Source: Aldehydirespirator sp965116965 (GTDB lineage Bacteria > Actinomycetota > Acidimicrobiia > Acidimicrobiales > Aldehydirespiratoraceae). Taken from it: a stretch of 64,000 nucleotides of DNA. The position numbers and the translations under genes were made by a program. Under the pieces are notes generated by a model, which saw nothing but the letters and a program-made list of their open reading frames with translations, was not told where the DNA came from and did not search any database. Location: assembly GCA_965116965.1 (NCBI GenBank), contig OZ220743.1:1798001-1862000 (forward strand), in the 5' to 3' direction. Shown here piece after piece: positions 1 to 6,853 of the stretch. How positions within the stretch are numbered: the first letter of the stretch is position 1; each line of letters begins with the position of its first letter.

Positions 1-1
1 G

Positions 2-784
2 CTCCGGGAAGCAGCCGGCCGCCTCCACGATGCCGACAAGACGGCCGCCGAGGACGGCTCCGAGCGGCGCAGCTTCGACCAGTGCATGGCCGACGCCCTC
101 GACAACCTCACCTCCGCCACGAACCTGGGCGGCGGCAAGCCTTTCGCGGACATCTGCGTTGTCGCCCACGTCGACGACGACACCGGAGGACTCGTCGCAG
201 AGCTCCCCGACGGGGAACGGCTCCCCAAAGCGGTGCTCGAACAGCTCTCCTGCAACGCCGCCCTCACCGGCGTCGTCTATGACCGCTGCGGCAAGCCCAT
301 CTGGCGCACCCAGTCGCGCCGCACCGTCACTGAATCCCAATGGCAGCTGCTCATCGCCAAATGGGGCGGCTGCTTCCACTGCGGTGCCAACCCCGGAATC
401 TGCCAGGGACACCACATCGAACCGGCCTCACAGGGCGGACCCACCAAACTCGACAACCTCGTCCCGGCCTGCTGGAGCTGCCACCACCGCATCCACCACG
501 ACAACTGGTGGATACTCAAGAGCCCCGACGGCAACCACACCCTCCACCCACCCGACTGGACGAGCTACGGCCCCGCCCACGCCCTCGAGCCGACCCACCG
601 CGGACCTGCACGCGGCCCGGAACGGCCACCGCCCACATTCCGACCGGCCACCAACAAGCGCGACCGGGCCGGACCCGCGCCACCTAGTGCTGTGTCGTCG
701 AAATGGCTAGGGCAGCGCAGCAGGACCGAGACCCTGCTTGAGAGTGCTCCGGACGCCCCGATCATTTCAGCGACGGACCACTAG
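2..784 (+). CDS. HNH endonuclease domain protein, 5' end outside window
   Basis: The frame is open from the window edge, so only the C-terminal 260 residues are seen. A zinc-finger-type HNH nuclease core is visible: CFHCGANPGICQGHH, then LDNLVPACWSCHHRIHH. Upstream residues resemble the tail of DUF222-type HNH proteins, which are common multicopy genes in actinobacteria; their role (mobile-element-like nuclease) is known only loosely. The last 33 codons and the TAG stop lie inside the 101-bp MITE at 684-784, so the natural C-terminus has been replaced. The HNH core is intact, so activity may be retained (inference). Confidence 0.8.
   Translation, partial: LREAAGRLHDADKTAAEDGSERRSFDQCMADALDNLTSATNLGGGKPFADICVVAHVDDDTGGLVAELPDGERLPKAVLEQLSCNAALTGVVYDRCGKPIWRTQSRRTVTESQWQLLIAKWGGCFHCGANPGICQGHHIEPASQGGPTKLDNLVPACWSCHHRIHHDNWWILKSPDGNHTLHPPDWTSYGPAHALEPTHRGPARGPERPPPTFRPATNKRDRAGPAPPSAVSSKWLGQRSRTETLLESAPDAPIISATDH
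684..784 (+). mobile_element. 101-bp MITE, copy 1 (type 1)
   Basis: Ends are CTAG. The terminal arms are imperfect inverted repeats: left CTAGTGCTGTGTCGTCGAA, right TTCAGCGACGGACCACTAG. An internal hairpin (AGCAGG / CCTGCT) sits mid-element. Nearly identical copy at 43004-43104; related type-2 copies at 17730 and 42763. There is no room for a transposase, so it would be moved in trans. It supplies the stop codon of the HNH gene. Confidence 0.85.
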
Positions 785-960
785 GCGAGCCGCCACCGCG
801 CCCCCGGCGTCAACCCGGCCGCCGACGCCCGGGCCAGCCCCGCCCCGGCGGGTGCCCAACCGGACCCACATCCCGCAACACGAGCCGCTCTTCACGCTCA
901 GCAACCCGAGTGCCGAACGATGCGGGGCAGAAGACGCCATAGACTAGAGCCACAGAAGCC

Positions 961-994
961 ATTTACAATATTATTGATTGAATATAGTGTAAAT
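961..994 (+). promoter_or_regulatory. AT-rich promoter/operator of small-gene cassette A
   Basis: An AT-rich patch in otherwise GC-rich DNA. It has a perfect 7-bp inverted repeat, ATTTACA (961-967) and TGTAAAT (988-994), around a candidate -35 TTTACA (962) and -10 TATAGT (983), with a short 15-nt spacer. The cassette start follows at 1021. Overlap of the repeat with the promoter suggests autoregulation (inference). The rest of 785-960 shows no gene. Confidence 0.5.
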
Positions 995-1020
995 TCGGTT
1001 GTGGCCGCTAGCTTTGGCTG

Positions 1021-1281
1021 ATGCCTCCGGCGGCGGATCGACATCCTGACAAGGACATCAATGCGGCCATTGCCGAATTGCGGGGGGCTGGATGGCGGAT
1101 CGAACGCACCAAGGGGCGCGCTGCTCATGCGTGGGCCAAGGCATTCTGCCCGAACGAGGGGCAGGGAGCGCACTGGGACTGCGCGACGTCCGTGGCGGGT
1201 ACGCCCCGCAGCGGTGTCGCCGAGGCTCGTAGACTGAGGCAACGCATCAAGAGGTGCCAGAGGCTCAGCGAGGCGAGATGA
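1021..1281 (+). CDS. Small basic protein, first gene of paired cassette A
   Basis: 86 residues, basic and Arg-rich. The core GWRIERTKGRAAHAWAK is shared with the protein at 61001 (GWIIRLSAGRSSHAWAR), both followed by a cysteine-proline (FCP / DCP) and an Arg-rich C-terminal helix. The short helix-strand pattern recalls the HicA toxin fold (a helix, then G-W and a basic H-containing strand), but the catalytic GSHH pattern is not present, so this is only a suggestion. Its stop overlaps the next gene as ATGA, implying coupled translation. No clear Shine-Dalgarno precedes the ATG. Function is not recognised. Confidence 0.65.
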   Translation: MPPAADRHPDKDINAAIAELRGAGWRIERTKGRAAHAWAKAFCPNEGQGAHWDCATSVAGTPRSGVAEARRLRQRIKRCQRLSEAR

Positions 1282-1568
1282 CAGAAGCGACCCCCCGCAG
1301 CAGCGATCCGGTTCATCACTTGGTGCTGGTCACCGAGGGGCGCGACCTGCTCGACGATGACGTGCTGGACGCCCTCTACGAGGCGGGCTGCACCGACGCC
1401 AGCATCGGCCGCCGAACCGTCGAGTTCGACCGGGAGGCCCCAACCCGATGGGATGCGATCCAATCGGCGATACGGGACGTGACCGCCGTGCCCGGCGTGC
1501 GGGTGATCGACGTGCGCGACAGCATGGACGCGCTGCCCGGCAGCCGGACTGAACGCGCCCTCACATAG
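1278..1568 (+). CDS. Acidic partner protein, second gene of paired cassette A
   Basis: 96 residues from the ATG in the ATGA overlap with the upstream gene. The central motif DALYEAGCTDASIGRRTVEF and the following DREAPT segment are nearly the same in the protein at 61240 (DALYEAGCSDATIRHRSVEF). A small acidic protein behind a small basic partner is the usual plan of a toxin-antitoxin or RNA-binding pair, but I know of no assigned function. The copy here has a strong-looking AT-rich promoter; the other copy sits between ruvB and queA. Confidence 0.65.
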   Translation: MTEATPRSSDPVHHLVLVTEGRDLLDDDVLDALYEAGCTDASIGRRTVEFDREAPTRWDAIQSAIRDVTAVPGVRVIDVRDSMDALPGSRTERALT

Positions 1569-1617
1569 CGGGCGGCACGCGCTTCTCGGCGAATAACGCT
1601 AGAAGGTGCACCAAGCG

Positions 1618-1797
1618 CTAGAAGGCGTCCTCGATCACCTGGACCTCGACGCCGGTGACGGTGGCGACGTCGAAGCGGACCCGGCCCCGGCGATCGTGGG
1701 CCTCCAGCCATTGAGCGGCCAGCGACCGGATCTTGAGCTGCTTGCGACGGTCGACCGCCTCGGCGGCTGCGCCGTAGCGCTCGGACCAGCTACCTCG
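1618..1797 (-). pseudogene. C-terminal remnant of YraN/UPF0102 family protein
   Basis: Reading the minus strand gives AAEAVDRRKQLKIRSLAAQW, then RVRFDVATV and VQVIEDAF before a stop. This is the C-terminal half of the YraN (UPF0102) nuclease-like family. The N-terminal half with the catalytic Glu/Asp/Lys is absent and there is no start, so it is a relic. The upstream boundary is approximate. A short direct repeat (CGCTAGAAGG) lies at its 3' end near 1597 and 1616. Confidence 0.55.
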
Positions 1798-1833
1798 GCA
1801 CCGCTGACGAGGCCGCGGGCTAGCCGCATAGCC

Positions 1834-1856
1834 ACCCGGTGTTAACCAAACCGGGT
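1834..1856. terminator. Hairpin between YraN remnant and coiled-coil gene
   Basis: Perfect 7-bp stem ACCCGGT / ACCGGGT with a 9-nt loop containing GTTAAC. No T-run follows, so intrinsic termination is uncertain. It lies about 110 bp downstream of the minus-strand coiled-coil gene. Confidence 0.3.
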
Positions 1857-1965
1857 CAGCTCCATTAGTCTGTCCAGCCTGTCCGGGTTGCTCGAATGAA
1901 GGGCACCGCCTGCAAGATGCGCAACAGGCTCGTTCTCGCTGTTGTGTTCGCCCCGTCCCGTCCAG

Positions 1966-2568
1966 CTAGCGCTCGCCGTCGCCGTCAGCCTCCAGGAGGG
2001 CGACGACGGCGTCGAGCCGGCTGTCGAGCCTTGCCAGCGTCACAGCGATGTCCTGCTGGTTCTCCTCCAGCTTCGTGAACCTGGCGTCGACGGCGGCGAA
2101 GTCGGCGTCAATGTCGTCTTCGAGCTTCGTGAACCTGGCGTCGACGGCGGCGAAGTCGGCGTCAATGTCGTCTTCGAGTTTGGTGAATCGGGTGTCGATG
2201 TCGTCTTCGAGTTTGGTGAATCGGGTGTAGATGTCGTCTTCGAGTTTGGTGAATCGGGCGTCGACGGCGGCGAAGTCGGTGGCGATCTCGCCCTTGAGCT
2301 CGGAGAATCTGGCGCTGACGCTGTCCTCGAGCCTGTGGACGTCGCTCTTGAGGTCGGTGAAGCTGAACAGCGCCAAGCCTGCGCCAAGCCCCACGATCAC
2401 GCCCGGGACGACGTTGTCGCGGAACTTGTCCCATCCAGCTCTCAGGAAGCTGCGCTGCGACGCGGGCGCAGCATCGGCAGCTGGCGCTTTCGACCCTGGG
2501 TCTGGGGGTGCTTGGGGCATTGGTGCAGGCGGTTGAGCAGCGGCGGCGGTGTCGGCGGGCAAGGACAT
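1966..2568 (-). CDS. Coiled-coil protein with internal repeats and one membrane segment
   Basis: 200 residues from the ATG at 2568, chosen for the GAGG ribosome site 5 nt upstream. Order: Pro/Ala-rich N-terminus (about residues 1-45), one hydrophobic segment VVPGVIVGLGAGLALFSF (about 60-77), then a long helical region built from RFTKLEDDID and ADFAAVDARFTKLEDDID repeats with heptad-like spacing. The likely picture is a membrane-anchored protein with a cytoplasmic or external coiled-coil stalk. No enzyme domain is visible. The DNA of 2040-2290 is correspondingly repetitive, so repeat number could vary. Family not recognised. Confidence 0.7.
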   Translation of the reverse strand: MSLPADTAAAAQPPAPMPQAPPDPGSKAPAADAAPASQRSFLRAGWDKFRDNVVPGVIVGLGAGLALFSFTDLKSDVHRLEDSVSARFSELKGEIATDFAAVDARFTKLEDDIYTRFTKLEDDIDTRFTKLEDDIDADFAAVDARFTKLEDDIDADFAAVDARFTKLEENQQDIAVTLARLDSRLDAVVALLEADGDGER

Positions 2569-2641
2569 GGCAACCTCGCTTCGAATCGGGCGAACAGGCG
2601 GCAGAGCCGAAGGCACACTGTTGACACCCGGTGGCAAGGTT

Positions 2642-2657
2642 GTGTATCAGCATACAC
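2642..2657 (-). promoter_or_regulatory. Inverted repeat upstream of coiled-coil gene
   Basis: Perfect palindrome GTGTAT-CAGC-ATACAC about 75 bp upstream of the coiled-coil gene start, in a local AT-rich patch. This is the expected place for a promoter/operator of that gene. No convincing -35/-10 pair was fixed. 2658-2771 shows nothing else. Confidence 0.35.
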
Positions 2658-2771
2658 CATCAATAGCTGAAGTCTCAACTGCCAGCTTCAACCGGGGTGA
2701 CGCTGGGCTACGGCGACGGCACGTTCATACCGTCTGCCGTGCGATTCGAGATGGTGGGGGCGGTCTTGGCG

Positions 2772-3146
2772 TCAGGCGGCCCGGATGCCGGTGAGGGTGA
2801 AGTCGGGGCCCTTGAAGAGCAGAGGTTCGCCGCTGGTGTCCGCCAGCGCGTAGGCGAAGCAGTCTCCGAAGTTCAGCCCGGCCGGGTGGTTTCCCCTGCC
2901 GAAGCGGCGCCAAGCGCTGCGGGCCGCCCTGACGTGGTCGACGGTGACCTCGACCGTCTCGATCGGGACCCGTTCGACGAGCGCGTCGAGATGGTGCCCG
3001 CCCTCCTCACCGGCGCGGCCCTCGATGGCGATGGCCGCCTCCAGGAAGTTGGCGGCCGACACGCGGTTGCGGGCGGCCGATGCCGGCGCCGTCGCGTAGC
3101 GCTGGGCGTCGGGCTCGTCGAACAGGACGGCCGGCACGGCCGAGGT
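2772..3146 (-). pseudogene. VapC-type PIN toxin lacking its N-terminus
   Basis: The minus-strand frame gives TSAVPAVLFDEPDAQRY, later RVSAANFLEAAIAIEGR and HPAGLNFGDCFAYALA, then FKGPDF. This is a typical VapC PIN domain with the acidic residues of the middle and C-terminal motifs present. The N-terminal strand with the first catalytic Asp (normally MIVVDTSA) is missing: it is YTSA here, and the upstream DNA is the GGCC-rich repeat at 3174-3217. No start codon or cognate VapB is evident, so it is a broken orphan. The frame stays open upstream to 3329, but that part is repeat-derived. Confidence 0.65.
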
Positions 3147-3173
3147 GTAGGAAGGCCAATCCGGTCCATACGG

Positions 3174-3217
3174 GCGAGGCCGTGGCCCGAGCGGCTCGTG
3201 GGCGCAGCGAACAAGCG
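3174..3217 (+). repeat. GGCC-rich intergenic repeat, copy 1
   Basis: Matches the recurring core GAGGCCGTGGCCCGAGCGG followed by a CGTGAGCGAAGCGAACA-like tail, here with several changes. It abuts the truncated VapC start. Confidence 0.7.
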
Positions 3218-3237
3218 GACGCTCTTCGGCGAGTCGG

Positions 3238-3243
3238 TATACT
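3238..3243 (+). promoter_or_regulatory. Candidate -10 box for binding-protein gene
   Basis: TATACT about 75 bp upstream of the binding-protein start. No good -35 is seen 16-18 nt further upstream. Confidence 0.35.
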
Positions 3244-3320
3244 GCGCCGCCCGTCGGAGGCAGTCGGTGTTGGCGAATCCCCGCCACTGGACCAAGAAAC
3301 ACTGAAGGAGCGCGGCGTTG

Positions 3321-4877
3321 ATGATTCACGAGCGGAGACAGAGCGCAGTGCGGGCCCGAGCAGTGGTCTTCGTTGCCGCGCTGGCCCTGGCAGCCGCGGC
3401 CTGCGGTGGCGGCGACGAGGTGCCGGCGGGGGACGCCGCGGTCGACATCTCCAGCACGGACAGCTCGGCCGAAGAGACGGCCGCGCCGTCTGACAGCGAC
3501 CCCGAACCAGCAGAGGCAGTCTCCGAGCCGGCCGAGTCCAGCAGTGCACCCGGGGAGCAGACCGACGACGCCGCCGACGAGGAGGCCACGGTCGATGAAC
3601 CCTCCGAAGAAGCCGCGGCGCCCGTGTGGGCCGGCCTGGCCGCGAGCATGGGGCCCGCCGACCCGTCAGAGCTCACTGCATCGTGGAGGGGTGTGACCTC
3701 GGACACGATCACGATCGGCGTCTCGATGCTCGACTTCGACCTCCTGCAGGAGATGGGGCTCACGGCAGCAGGCTGGGGCGACCAGCAGGGCGTCTTCCAG
3801 GCGTTGGTCGACGACCTGAACGCCAACGGCGGGATCCTGGGCCGCAAGGTCGTGGCCGTCTACGACGTCTACAGCCCCATCGACGCCGCCGACGCGGAAC
3901 GGGCATGCACGGTTCTCACCCAGGACAACGAGGTGTTCGCGGCTGTGCTCGGATTCGTCGGTCCGCTGGCCGGCACGGCCGACCCCTGTTTCGCCGGCAC
4001 CAACAACACTCCGCTCGTGGGTGGCGAGCAGACCCCCGACGAGTTGGCCCAGGCCACCGCTCCGTGGTTCAACGTGGATCCCAGCACCGAGGATCACACG
4101 TCCAACCTCCTCGACCTGCTGGTCCAGACCGGCAGAGCCGACGGGGCCAGGGTGTTCGTGGTGTCTCACCAGGCCTCGACAGGCGACGAGCCGTTGGTGC
4201 TCGAGGGGCTCGGTGAGCGAGGGATCGAGGTGGTGGGCAACGCTGTCCTCGACGCCAATGACGGCGACACCGCTGCTCAGGACCAGTTGATGCAGGTCAT
4301 TTCCGAGCGGATCAGGGCCGACGGGGCCGACACCGTGATGATCAACGGCAACCCGGCCGCCACCATCCGGGGCTTGGGCTTGAACGGGCTGCTCGATTCG
4401 GTGACCATCTGGAGCAACAACGCGGCCGGGCTCAACAATCTCGGAGAGACCTTCGACCACGAGTGGGCTCGGGGCGCGATCGCCTCCGACGGCCCCTCCG
4501 AACTCGACATCTGGAACGACGATGTGTTCCAGGACTGCGTGCGGGCGGTCAACGCCGCCGGCATCGGGGCCGACTTGCGGCCCACAGCAGAACTGGCCGA
4601 CGACGACGAGAACTGGTTCAACCCGGTCCGCCGCTACTGCGGCCATCTGTCGCTGTTCGCGCAGATCGCGGCCGCGGCCGGTCCGGATCTCACGCCGGAG
4701 ACGTTCGAGCAGGCGGCCTACACGCTGACCGACTTCGTTCTGCCGGGTGCTCCCGCGAACTCGCTGTCGCCCACCAAGCCCGGCGCCCGCGACCTGTACC
4801 GGCTCACGACCTTCGATCCCGACGTCGGCAACGGCGAGAACGTACCCCTGACCGAACTCATCGACATCGTTCCATGA
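3321..4877 (+). CDS. LivK-type ABC substrate-binding lipoprotein
   Basis: 518 residues. Lipoprotein signal with hydrophobic run and lipid-modified Cys near residue 28 (ALAAAAC), then an Asp/Glu/Ser/Pro-rich linker to about residue 100, then a type-I periplasmic-binding fold starting at TITIGVSMLDFDL. Such proteins capture amino acids, amides or related solutes and deliver them to LivHM permeases. The ATG at 3321 follows AAGGAG by 10 nt; the TTG at 3318 is 7 nt from it and is an alternative. The gene is convergent with a second binding protein and precedes the transporter genes, so the two may give one transporter different substrates (inference). The ligand cannot be read from sequence. Confidence 0.88.
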   Translation: MIHERRQSAVRARAVVFVAALALAAAACGGGDEVPAGDAAVDISSTDSSAEETAAPSDSDPEPAEAVSEPAESSSAPGEQTDDAADEEATVDEPSEEAAAPVWAGLAASMGPADPSELTASWRGVTSDTITIGVSMLDFDLLQEMGLTAAGWGDQQGVFQALVDDLNANGGILGRKVVAVYDVYSPIDAADAERACTVLTQDNEVFAAVLGFVGPLAGTADPCFAGTNNTPLVGGEQTPDELAQATAPWFNVDPSTEDHTSNLLDLLVQTGRADGARVFVVSHQASTGDEPLVLEGLGERGIEVVGNAVLDANDGDTAAQDQLMQVISERIRADGADTVMINGNPAATIRGLGLNGLLDSVTIWSNNAAGLNNLGETFDHEWARGAIASDGPSELDIWNDDVFQDCVRAVNAAGIGADLRPTAELADDDENWFNPVRRYCGHLSLFAQIAAAAGPDLTPETFEQAAYTLTDFVLPGAPANSLSPTKPGARDLYRLTTFDPDVGNGENVPLTELIDIVP

Positions 4878-4893
4878 GCCGGCCCTGATCGTC

Positions 4894-4912
4894 CCCCCGC
4901 TAGCGCGGGGCG
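4894..4912. terminator. GC hairpin between convergent binding-protein genes
   Basis: CCCCGC / GCGGGG stem directly between the two convergent genes, overlapping the stop of the minus-strand gene. There is no U-tract, as is common in actinobacteria. Probably bidirectional. Confidence 0.45.
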
Positions 4913-6639
4913 GGGCGGTACTCGTCGATCGGGTAGATGCAGATGTTCTCCTCACCGAAGGGGGCGGGCTTGGTGCAGGGATACTCGAAGCGCATCGTGT
5001 GGATGGCGTCGGGCGCCTGCGTCTTGCCGGGTCGTATCGTGAACGGCAGCATCTCGTTGGAGTCGATCGGGCCCAGATTGGCCAGCGCCGCGTAGATGTC
5101 GGCCCGCGTCGGGTTGTCGCCCGCCGCATAGATGGCCCGCAGGGCGGTGCGCATGATGTTGCAGACCGTGGCCACCATCCCGTAGGCCGATGAGCCCGAG
5201 CCGGACAACCGGTCGGCGTTCTCGTGGTTGGCCCCCGATGGACTGTTGGCCCCGTAGGTGTCGTTGCACATCTCGTTGAACGGTCGCGGCTCGTAGTCCT
5301 CCAGCCGGTAGGCGCCGGTGTCGGCATCGTCGATGATCAGCGCGCCGTTGTAGAGGTTGCCGGCCGTCTCGCCCCCGAACACCACCGTCTTGGACGCCAC
5401 CAGTTCGCCCGCCTGGGCATTGAAGTCCGAGGCGTAGAACTGCACGTCGCCGGGCTCGAATCCCTGGTTGGCCATCTCGAGGATGTAGCCGGGGGAGGAG
5501 ACGACGTTGAGGACGTTGAAGAAGACGTCGACGCCTGCAGCCCGCATCCGTTGCACGGACTCCACCACGCCCTTCGTGCATGCGGTGCCGCCCCCGCAGC
5601 CGATCACATCGAAGACGGCTACGTCGATGCCCTTGGACCGCAGCGTCTCGACGAGGCCGGCCTCCACCGCCTCGAACTGGCCGGGAGTGTCGGGCGCGGC
5701 GACGCCGATCGTCTTGCCGTCGAGCTGACCGCGGTTCGCCAAGTCGGCCGCGAGCCAGCGCACGCTCTCCTCCAGCGTCGGTGAAATCGAGATGAGCCGG
5801 TCCTCGCCCCGGAGCATGAACTCCTCGCTCTGGCCCTGGGTGGAGATGAACGCGGTCTGGTTCTCCTCGACGATGCACAGGTTGGCCGAGCCCTGGAATC
5901 CGCTGGAGTTGAGCAGGATCACGCCCTTGTGGTCCTCGATGGCTTGGATGCAGGCCGCGTTGCGGTCTTCGTCGACAGTGGCGCCGAGGACTTCCAGCTC
6001 GATGGTGTGCAACTCGATCATGCGGCCCCTCACTCCGCCGCACTGCTCGTTGACCACAGCGGTGAAGGTGTCGAACATCTCGGCCACGTTGCCCACCGGA
6101 ACGGCGAACCCGATCGCGGCGAAGTCCTCCAGCTTCGACCGCAGGTGCACCAATGAGATCGAGTCGGCCCCGACGCCCGGGTCGGTTGCCACTCTGTCCG
6201 GGGCCGGGTCGTGGGTGTGGCAGAAGGCGTCGAGCTGGGTGAAGGGGTTGTCGCCCCGGTCGAACGCGGCCTGGAACTCGTCGAATATCCCGTCCCGGGG
6301 GTCGTCGTAGATGTTCGGCGGCGGACCCTCGGTCTCTCCGTCGGCTCCCGCGGCGGCCGGTTCGGCGCCTGTGCCGGTCTCTTCGGGTTCGACGGCAGCC
6401 GGTTCTGTGGCGCCGGTGCCGGTCTCCCCGTCAGGTTCGGCCGCGGCCGGTTCTGTGTCGGGTTCTTCGTCGGGCCGGGTCGTGTCCGGCTCGGTGGCCT
6501 CCGGCTCCGTTTCGGGCGCCTGTGCGGTGGGCGCCACCGCGCCGTCGTCAGCGGATTCCGTCACCTCGCCACCGCAGGCTGCAGCCACGAGTGCGGCGCA
6601 GGCAACGAGGGCGAGCGCAAGGCGCAAGCGTCTGGTCAT
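4900..6639 (-). CDS. LivK-type ABC substrate-binding lipoprotein, second
   Basis: 579 residues from the ATG at 6639. Signal peptide with Cys22 (LVAAAC), then a long low-complexity Glu/Pro/Thr/Ala linker to about residue 110, then a periplasmic-binding domain with cysteine pairs (for example CGGGTAC, CTKG). The far upstream open frame has no support as coding. It is transcribed away from the MFS-ATPase gene and towards the first binding protein. The linker resembles that of the neighbour, fitting a surface-tethered receptor. Substrate unknown. Confidence 0.88.
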   Translation of the reverse strand: MTRRLRLALALVACAALVAAACGGEVTESADDGAVAPTAQAPETEPEATEPDTTRPDEEPDTEPAAAEPDGETGTGATEPAAVEPEETGTGAEPAAAGADGETEGPPPNIYDDPRDGIFDEFQAAFDRGDNPFTQLDAFCHTHDPAPDRVATDPGVGADSISLVHLRSKLEDFAAIGFAVPVGNVAEMFDTFTAVVNEQCGGVRGRMIELHTIELEVLGATVDEDRNAACIQAIEDHKGVILLNSSGFQGSANLCIVEENQTAFISTQGQSEEFMLRGEDRLISISPTLEESVRWLAADLANRGQLDGKTIGVAAPDTPGQFEAVEAGLVETLRSKGIDVAVFDVIGCGGGTACTKGVVESVQRMRAAGVDVFFNVLNVVSSPGYILEMANQGFEPGDVQFYASDFNAQAGELVASKTVVFGGETAGNLYNGALIIDDADTGAYRLEDYEPRPFNEMCNDTYGANSPSGANHENADRLSGSGSSAYGMVATVCNIMRTALRAIYAAGDNPTRADIYAALANLGPIDSNEMLPFTIRPGKTQAPDAIHTMRFEYPCTKPAPFGEENICIYPIDEYRPAPR

Positions 6640-6703
6640 GGGCTCTTTCGTCCTCCAAGTCGACGCCGGATGGGGTCGGGGAGCCAAGTCTCTCCCACGC
6701 CGT

Positions 6704-6715
6704 TTGTGCGCACAA
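6704..6715. promoter_or_regulatory. Palindrome in divergent promoter region
   Basis: Perfect 12-bp palindrome TTGTGCGCACAA in the 214-bp gap between the divergent binding-protein and MFS-ATPase genes. It is a plausible regulator site for both. No other feature was found in 6640-6853. Confidence 0.4.
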
Positions 6716-6853
6716 GTCGGCTCGCTCACAGTGGTCACACGCCATGCCGTCGCCTGCGTGGTTGCCGCCATCGCCTCCCTCCATCCCGCCGCGACTACTG
6801 TCTCCGCACCGACCGCACCGCTGCGGTCGGTCGGAGCGTCCCCGAGGGAGAGA

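Noticed and set aside
684..947. Small frame across the first MITE (738-947)
   Set aside because: Repeat-derived and GC-biased, no homologous features.
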